Of a stretch of 64,000 nucleotides of DNA, positions 57,625 to 64,000 are shown one piece after another. This DNA comes from Cymbidium sinense (taxonomy: Eukaryota; Streptophyta; Magnoliopsida; Asparagales; Orchidaceae), in contig CM038228.1 of assembly GCA_021442155.1 (NCBI GenBank), positions 88,679,737 to 88,743,736 on the forward strand, in the 5' to 3' direction. The first letter of the stretch is position 1. Each line of letters starts with the position of its first letter. The notes beneath the pieces are model-generated. The model ran no database searches. It saw only the letters and a program-made list of their open reading frames with translations, and was not told the origin of the DNA. Both the position numbers and the translations under genes were made by a program.

Positions 57625-57752
57625 GTTAGTATAGATAGTGTAGAAAATTTTATGTACATATAATGAATATTTAAAATTCTTTCATACTTTAGTACAATAT
57701 AAATATAAATGACTTCTAACATTGTCCATTTTTCTTTGTTCTTCTGCCTTAG

Positions 57753-59261
57753 GTACGATGGTCGAGGAGCCTTCCAAGCCAATTAGACATCGACAGAGAA
57801 GGCATGCTGAGATGGCCGATGGAGCACTGATCCAAAGACCTTCGAGCTTCATCCCAATATATCCTTCTGGTGGTAGACATAGGATCGTGCATCCGAATTA
57901 TGAATTTAATTTCTAGTACATTATGTCAAAATATTTTAACTAATAACATGAACTGACATTAATTTCTAATACATTATGCATGAGGAGGCATGCCGAGATG
58001 ACGACAAAGATTCAAAGACCTTCAGGTCCATCCCAAAGATAGCTTCTTACATGGCGTATATGGTGCATCCGAATTTGTTATGAATTTAATTTCTAGTACA
58101 TTATGTCAAAATATTTTAACTGATAATATGAACTGACATTATTTTCTTTCTGTTACAAGGTACTATTTTGGAAGCAGCTTCACATCTCCTTATGCTGAGG
58201 GAGTGACCCATTACCTGCCCGCGGTTCACATCTGCCCTCCGTGTATTGGGGGTGTACTGCGTTAGTCATATACGATACATTCGACTAGATCATCACTTGT
58301 TGACAGTATTAGTTGAGCGTTGGTCTCCTCAGACCAACACTTTTTTACTTAATTGTAGGCGAGATGACTATTATGATCTTGGGATTGCGTGTAGATGGAC
58401 CACCGATCATTGGACCTATTATAGTTGGAGAGGGGAAGCGATGGAAAAATTGGCCTGATTGTTACGATGAGTTACTGGGTGGGCACCCCATTGCTGAAAC
58501 TATATATCATGACCCCATCGACCCAGTAGTACATTCTACTTATCGGATGGGTCAGGTACACACGCAGACTTGTATGCCGCTTAGGTGGCTACAGTGGACA
58601 TTTTTTAGGGAGTCCTACATCGACCTCATATATATGGAGTTTAGCAGACATTTACGAGCATATGTACTATTTCTTTTAGAGAGTTTTTACATATATACTT
58701 CAAGTTCAAAGATGCACTTATATCTTTCTTTATTAGAAGATCTAGATACATTTACCACATTCTCAGTAGGCAAAGCAGTGTTGGCACACCTATACATGGA
58801 GCTGAATGAGTCAACTAGACTAAAGAGGGCCAACTTGGCTGGTTGTCTTCATCTGCTCCAGTTCTGGTCTTTGAAGCGACTTCATGTTGGGAGACCAACA
58901 TTAGATGTCCCCTATCCTGAGGATTTTGATAGGTTGAGCATTAATTTTAGGTCAGAAAACTAAACTGATTTTCAATTACTTTAATATACTGATTTGTAAA
59001 TAACTAATTTGTACATGAAAACTGGTTTAATCATGTGGAATAAACGGTATGTACGGCAGATGCCCTTTGGAAATATCATGCTTTATCGGGATGAGCTTGA
59101 TGGGCTACTACTGAGCCAGGTACTACACTTAAATGTTATAGCCCATTTTTTTGAATTTAAATGCAATACTGAGTAACAACTATTTATACATGCAGGTTAC
59201 TTGGGAGCCGTATGATATTCTGATTAGAGCTTGACTATCTGATATTTGTCTGGCGAGCTAT
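57753..59261 (+). pseudogene. Plant mobile domain (PMD), best-preserved copy
   Basis: The exon starts after CTGCCTTAG. Frame 58246-58458 reads YIRLDHHLLTVLVERWSPQT and NTFLLN (PMD N-terminal block). After a shift near 58355, frame 58313-58963 continues LGLRVDGPPIIGPIIVGEGK, WPDCYDELLGG, RHLRAYVLFLLESF, GKAVLAHLYMELNESTRLKR, AGCLHLLQFWSLKRLHVGRP. A later exon gives MPFGNIMLYRDELDGLLLSQ with donor CCAG|GTACTA at 59119 and acceptor ATGCAG at 59196, then TWEPYD. PMD proteins include MAIN and MAIL1, which help silence transposons; PMDs also occur inside transposons. Downstream of the MULE, this is most likely a MULE-PMD element. It stops at the junction with the WRKY-like tail. Confidence 0.8.
57886..58150 (+). 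repeat. Local ~175-bp duplication in PMD 5' part, unit 2
   Basis: Same doubled segment as at 43362-43620, with TATGAATTTAATTTCTAGTA near 57899 and 58079, each followed by TGTCAAAATATTTTAACT. Confidence 0.7.
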
Positions 59262-59640
59262 ATGGATATTTAGCTTCAAAGCAGCCCCAAATTCAAATAG
59301 CTTAGAAGCCCGTTAGCGAGATTTCTGCAATTCCCTTGCATTTTATTATCGCAAAGATCAATAACTAGCATCTCACTATGAGGTCCGAGAAGATATAATG
59401 CAAAGATTAAAATCCCACTCCATGAATGAATTTGGATCAATATATCAAGCACTTGAAGCCCAATTATGGTATTTCTTGAACACTGAAAAAATAAAGACGT
59501 GTTCTGAAGATAACATAAGTAGAGTACTGGAACAACCTTCCATTTGGTGGATGAGTTCTTTCTCTCAAGGCTTGAGAAACCCATCTAGCTTTTAAGTCGT
59601 GAATGATTGCATCCACCTCTTTATTCTTGTTGCATGCTAA
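59262..59640 (+). pseudogene. WRKY-like tail, unit 3 copy
   Basis: Matches 32177-32580. A frame at 59398-59595 begins MQRLKSHSMNEFGSIYQ, close to the unit 1 frame but shifted afterwards. The zinc finger is absent because it lies outside the duplicated unit. Confidence 0.65.
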
Positions 59641-59659
59641 AAAATCAGTTGTGGTAGAA

Positions 59660-60650
59660 TAAGAGTTTACGCCTTAGCTTTATTGTAGAATCCATACACA
59701 CAGATATTTGAAGAATTAATAAGGAAACTCCAGAATTTTTATGTGGAAAAATCTCGAAAAGAGGGAAAAATCAGTAGCCCTAAAGAAAATCTTCCACTAT
59801 ATATTTTTTAGAGTACATAGTTTTCCGATACTGATTATAATGTATATGAGAAAGTCAAATGAACTGCAAGTGGTTATCAGAACAATTGTTGACGTGGTCG
59901 GCGGTAGACCGTGAAGTGATTTGATTACAATGATGATTGACGGCCAGACCGATGATGGCTAAGCGCGGTGGTGGCCAGCTGGCGGCGACGGTGCGATGCA
60001 GTAGCGGGGATGACCGGTGACGATAGTTGACGGCGATGACCGCGAATGACCAAATATTTGACGTCTCGAGCGGCGGTAATAGTGGTCGGCGTGACGACCA
60101 CGGCGATTGACGATGAAGGGTCGATACCGGCGGCCGCGGGCAGGCGCTGCGATTGGCCACCCAGGTGGTCGGTGCCGTGAGTGGTACGACGATTGCTTAG
60201 AGGATTTTCAAGCCTCATAGCGCTCTCTTCTCTTTAGCTTGGGCTCCCCTCATGTGAAGAATGAGGGGCTATTTATAGATTAGAGAGAGGGCATTTCCAT
60301 AAATACATGCAAAATCCAAACCACTCCATCGGATGGCTCATGATGATTCCCTTGATCATCTGATGTATTTTGCGTATTTGAATGCTCAAATGAATCAAGA
60401 GATCTTGGGCTTGTTAAATCTGGCTTGTCAAGATGCTCGATTTGATCATAAACACTCCATATTTAAGAATTATTTAGGGATTTAATTCATATCCCAAAGT
60501 CTCAAATGATATTTTAAGTGCTTGATCTTGATTAGTTTCAACTTAGGATCAGCTTGCTTTTAACATCAAGATTCGGTGCTTAATTAGTAGTATTTTTAGT
60601 GTCATTTCAATTATAGCATTCACACAATCCATATCGGCCACGTGCAAAGA
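59660..60650 (-). mobile_element. LTR-like block, unit 3 copy
   Basis: Counterpart of 32624-33527 and 45030-46060. On the minus strand it keeps CTATAAATAGCCCC near 60277 and the ATGAGGCTTGAAAATCC that follows. The GC-rich CACC-type stretch (59.88-60.19 kb) differs strongly in length and detail from the other copies. Confidence 0.45.
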
Positions 60651-63600
60651 AACCCTATAATGGGAGGCTAAATCAACTTTCATTATAACTTGATGCGAGG
60701 AGCCATAATGGGCTATTATTCCTTCAAACCTCTTACTTACGAACAACCTTCATCCTCTTTATGCCTAATAGGGTATATCAACTGGAGTAATTCATGAAGT
60801 TGGCAGTGGATCCATTCATCTTCGTTCAACTTAAAGGTTTGAAGGCCTCACGCTCATCATGACGTGAGAAAATCGTATTTTAAAACACCAACGCCAGCTC
60901 ATGATGTGCCAAAATTGTGAGATGCAACCCCCTATGCTGAAATGCTGCTGAAATTTAGACTAAATTTTGGACTTCAAAAAAAGAGAGGAGGTTTGAATGT
61001 GTAGAAATTGCATATATATTTACTTTTATGCAGGTGATTGAAGGCCTCGTTATGCTCATCGTATGCACAGATTGAAATTCAGAGGTGCTTAACACCAACC
61101 GCCAGCTCATCATGGCGATGGATAGGCCAAAATACGATGTAGCCCACGGGGATGACGAGATACGCCAAAATGCTACCGAAATTTTATCCAAAATTCATAC
61201 TTACAAATAAAATTCAAGCTAAACAAATAGTGCTGCCTAAGTTCGCTAAAATAAATTGATATTGAATTGAATTTTGAATTATAAATGAGAATGAATTTGA
61301 AATTAATTTAAAGATTATATTTCAAATAAAAAATGGATTGAACTCAAACAGATTTATGAACTTGAAGTGAATCAAATATTTTAACAATAAATATAAATTT
61401 GGTACTTCAATATCTCAGTTTAATTAATTTAGAAGATGACCTGACAAAATATTCAATTATAGCACAAAAGATCTTTTTGGAATTAGAATATAGTTTTCAA
61501 ATAATAATTCACTCCAAATGAATTGGAGAAAATCAAGGAATTCATAAGAAATTTTCAATGAGATCAAATGATTACTAATAAGCATAATCAATGAATTCTT
61601 GGTAAATATTTGAAGCATATTATTCGTCTTATTAAATACTCGAATTGGATCAATGAGAAGTTGATTATAGTTTGTGATGAGTTTGAGAATTATCAATAGA
61701 CATAAATGAGAGTCTATTGAACATTCAAAGACTAATCAACTTTGAATAAAAGAAAGTAATTAAATATTATTCCAAGGGATCTAATAAGCTATTAGACTAA
61801 TTTAAAATGTCTTCTACGTCACCGGATTTGCAACACATCGTAGAAGCAAATATAATGCATTAATTAATGTTTCGATTGAACTCTTACACATATTATAAAG
61901 TATGACTAAAACTCAAATTCAATACTTTAAAATTATGCAAGCATTCTTAAAAATATCTGCATGGGCCCTAACACTATGTTGAATGCTTAAACTTAGAGTC
62001 CGAATCTGGAGGTTGCTTCGGCTTGGTCAGACCACTTAACAAAATCTAAAATTTAATTATTATAAAAATTTCAACTTATTAAAAGATAGAAGCTAATGTT
62101 GTCATAGTAGATATCCTATATTATTAAACTAATATCGATGGATGCAAACAATAAATTAAATGATCAAATAATTCACCCCGATGATTTTGTGTTGAATGAA
62201 GATTTCAACCGAAGGGGATACTACCATTAACATATGTTTTAAAATTTCAAATCAAGTTAATATAAATCAAGTGTTAATACAAATAAAAAATCAGATAAAT
62301 TATTAAGTTCAAAATGACTAAATGAAAATCATTAATCTAAAATTTATAGCAAAATTCAATTCATCCATCTTCCGCAACTGCTTATCGAAGGTGATAAATT
62401 AAGAAAACTCTAGCTCACAAAGGAACCAATGTCAAATCAAATGTATTTATATATTCGCTCTCAATCAATCGCATGTTAGTAAGGACGTGGCCCATATTCT
62501 CTGATTGCGTGGTTTGGCGAGATGGCTCCACATATGATGTAGTTATGACCAGAGTCCTATAATTGGGTGATTACCGCTAAATGGAACCATTATATTACGA
62601 TCATGATTGTAGCTTGTATGCTCCCCAATGGTTCTCTACCTTGAGATGTGAATCATACACACAAAAAGCCTATACTAAGGTAAGTCCGTCTCCTTAGACA
62701 AACACCACCCTGTGTCTATAAGAATTTCTCGATGCAACCATGGTTACACATGGATCTTTCGTCGGGTCAATACCTCTTGACTAAGTAGATATGGACCGCG
62801 GATGACCGAGATGATAACTATGGGATCTATGAGCACGCCATCATGTTCCCTCAACCAACCAGTTTAAGTTAAATGATGATGAATGTCATAAATCTAAATT
62901 CCAAAACTCCACATACTGCTACTATATGCTGCGCACTTAACAATCTAATGACTAGCCTTAATCGAAAGTTTTCTCTCAGCATTAAGAGGGGTAATTAACT
63001 ATAGGTGCTTGTGCCTATAGAAACCTTGAACCAGATCTAAAGTCCTCACAAAATGAGAGTGAAATCTCTGGGTAGTGTCTTATCTACTATTCCATCTGTC
63101 CTCTGAAAATTTTACCAACACATCAAATCATATTCTCTTCAATGTGAGAGATCGGTGACAAATTTTTAGAGCCCACAACCACCAATGCCTATATTGATCA
63201 CCTCTTGGCAACCATCAACTACCTAAGATCCGAATGCTTTATTTATAATAATATTATGCAAATTTTGAATAGAACAATAAAAATATTAACTTTATATAAA
63301 TTTTACATCAAAGATTAGATGGCTAATAAATATAATCTACTAATCATTACAAAATGAGAAATATAATTATATATTTTGTAAACATATACTTAAAATCAAG
63401 GTTAATTAAAAATTAGTCCTAAATAAAATTTAAATTTTCGAAGACAAACCTAACAAGAAAAATAACTCAGTGAGAAGAAAATCACAAATAAAAAAATGTT
63501 TTTATGTTGAAAATATGAGAAATTAAAATTCGATTGATATTTAGCAAGTTGATATAATCAAGAGAATTTTAAATTTTTTTAATCAAAATATAGAGAATAT

Positions 63601-64000
63601 ATATAGTTTAATTGATGCAAAATCCAAATTAAGAAGCAAATAAAATTATGGTATAACCCATTTGCCTCCCTTAGATTTGCTCCACTCCTTCTATCTTATA
63701 TATAATTGATGCAAAATCCAAGTAAGCATTAACATTGCATTTTAACATAAAAATAAATTTATTAAAAATAGAAATTAAATTACTCAAACTAAAATTTAAC
63801 CTCATGAATTTTAAAATTAATAAATTTATTTTAAGATAAATATAATATACAGATAATTAATAAAAATAATTATATTAATCTTAAAATAAAATTATTGATT
63901 TTGTTACTCTTTAAATCGTAAAATTAATAAAATATTCAAGACTAATTTTCTTCCAAATTGATTGCAATAAGTCGATCATGCCAAATTTTAAATCACAGGA
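60651..64000. other. AT-rich spacer of unit 3
   Basis: Copy of 33.5-36.85 kb without a gene. The minus frame 61457-61696 recurs in the other units through near-identity of the AT-rich block. The block at 62.45-63.15 kb keeps pieces that unit 2 has lost (for example ACCAGAGTCCTATAATTGGG). Confidence 0.5.

Larger units (their letters stand above)
44652..59261 (+). repeat. Tandem segmental duplication, unit 2 (~14.6 kb)
   Basis: Same order of landmarks as unit 1, lengthened mainly by AT-rich blocks at 49.85-51.0 and 52.0-53.55 kb inside and after the MADS gene copy. Its PMD (58.2-59.2 kb) is better preserved than in unit 1; its MADS gene is destroyed. Confidence 0.85.
59262..64000 (+). repeat. 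Tandem segmental duplication, unit 3 (partial)
   Basis: Starts at the WRKY-like tail (ATGGATATTTAGCTTC) and runs to the window end, which corresponds to 36850 of unit 1 and 49390 of unit 2. The MADS gene of this unit should begin roughly 340 bp beyond the window. Confidence 0.85.

Noticed and set aside
1..64000. tRNA or rRNA genes
   Set aside because: No cloverleaf with conserved A and B boxes and no rRNA-like text was recognised on either strand by reading; a dedicated scan was not possible.

Overview
The window reads as nuclear DNA of a flowering plant, probably a monocot. The evidence is degenerate Ty3/gypsy Tat-lineage and Ty1/copia retrotransposons, a Mutator-like (MULE) transposase joined to a plant mobile domain (PMD), a type I MADS-box gene, a WRKY-like gene remnant, plant-style introns, CT-rich leaders and long AT-rich non-coding stretches. 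There is no bacterial-type gene organisation, and no tRNA or rRNA gene was recognised. The species cannot be fixed from the sequence.

Region 1 (1-6590) is the pol half of a Tat-lineage element on the plus strand: linker, reverse transcriptase, RNase H, a second RNase H and integrase, followed by a repeat-rich 3' region. Region 2 (6591-29456) is dominated by two diverged inverted arms of about 7.8 kb (6591-14470 and 21645-29456). Between them lie the gag and protease half of a related element on the minus strand (about 19100 down to 14480) and a minisatellite (19.56-21.05 kb). Each minisatellite unit carries a hairpin with a conserved 10-nt loop and a changing but still complementary stem. Region 3 (29.5-30.3 kb) is a decayed Ty1/copia reverse transcriptase/RNase H tail.

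Region 4 (31.5-64 kb) is a large tandem duplication. A WRKY-like gene at 31.7-32.3 kb is cut by the left breakpoint at about 32177. The repeated unit runs WRKY-like tail, a minus-strand LTR-like block with a TATA box, AT-rich spacer, MADS-box gene, second MADS remnant, MULE transposase, PMD. Unit 1 is 32177-44651, unit 2 is 44652-59261, and unit 3 is 59262 to the window end, stopping about 340 bp before its expected MADS gene. The unit junctions fuse the PMD to the WRKY-like tail.

Only the unit 1 MADS gene (37190-37669) keeps a complete MADS domain in one reading frame. In unit 2 it is split by two related AT-rich blocks, one with inverted termini. The unit copies differ mainly by many small indels in GC-containing stretches, while AT-rich stretches are almost identical. 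This is either an unusual decay process or an assembly problem, and it limits confidence in every broken frame here. Nearly everything else is transposon-derived and non-functional as read.
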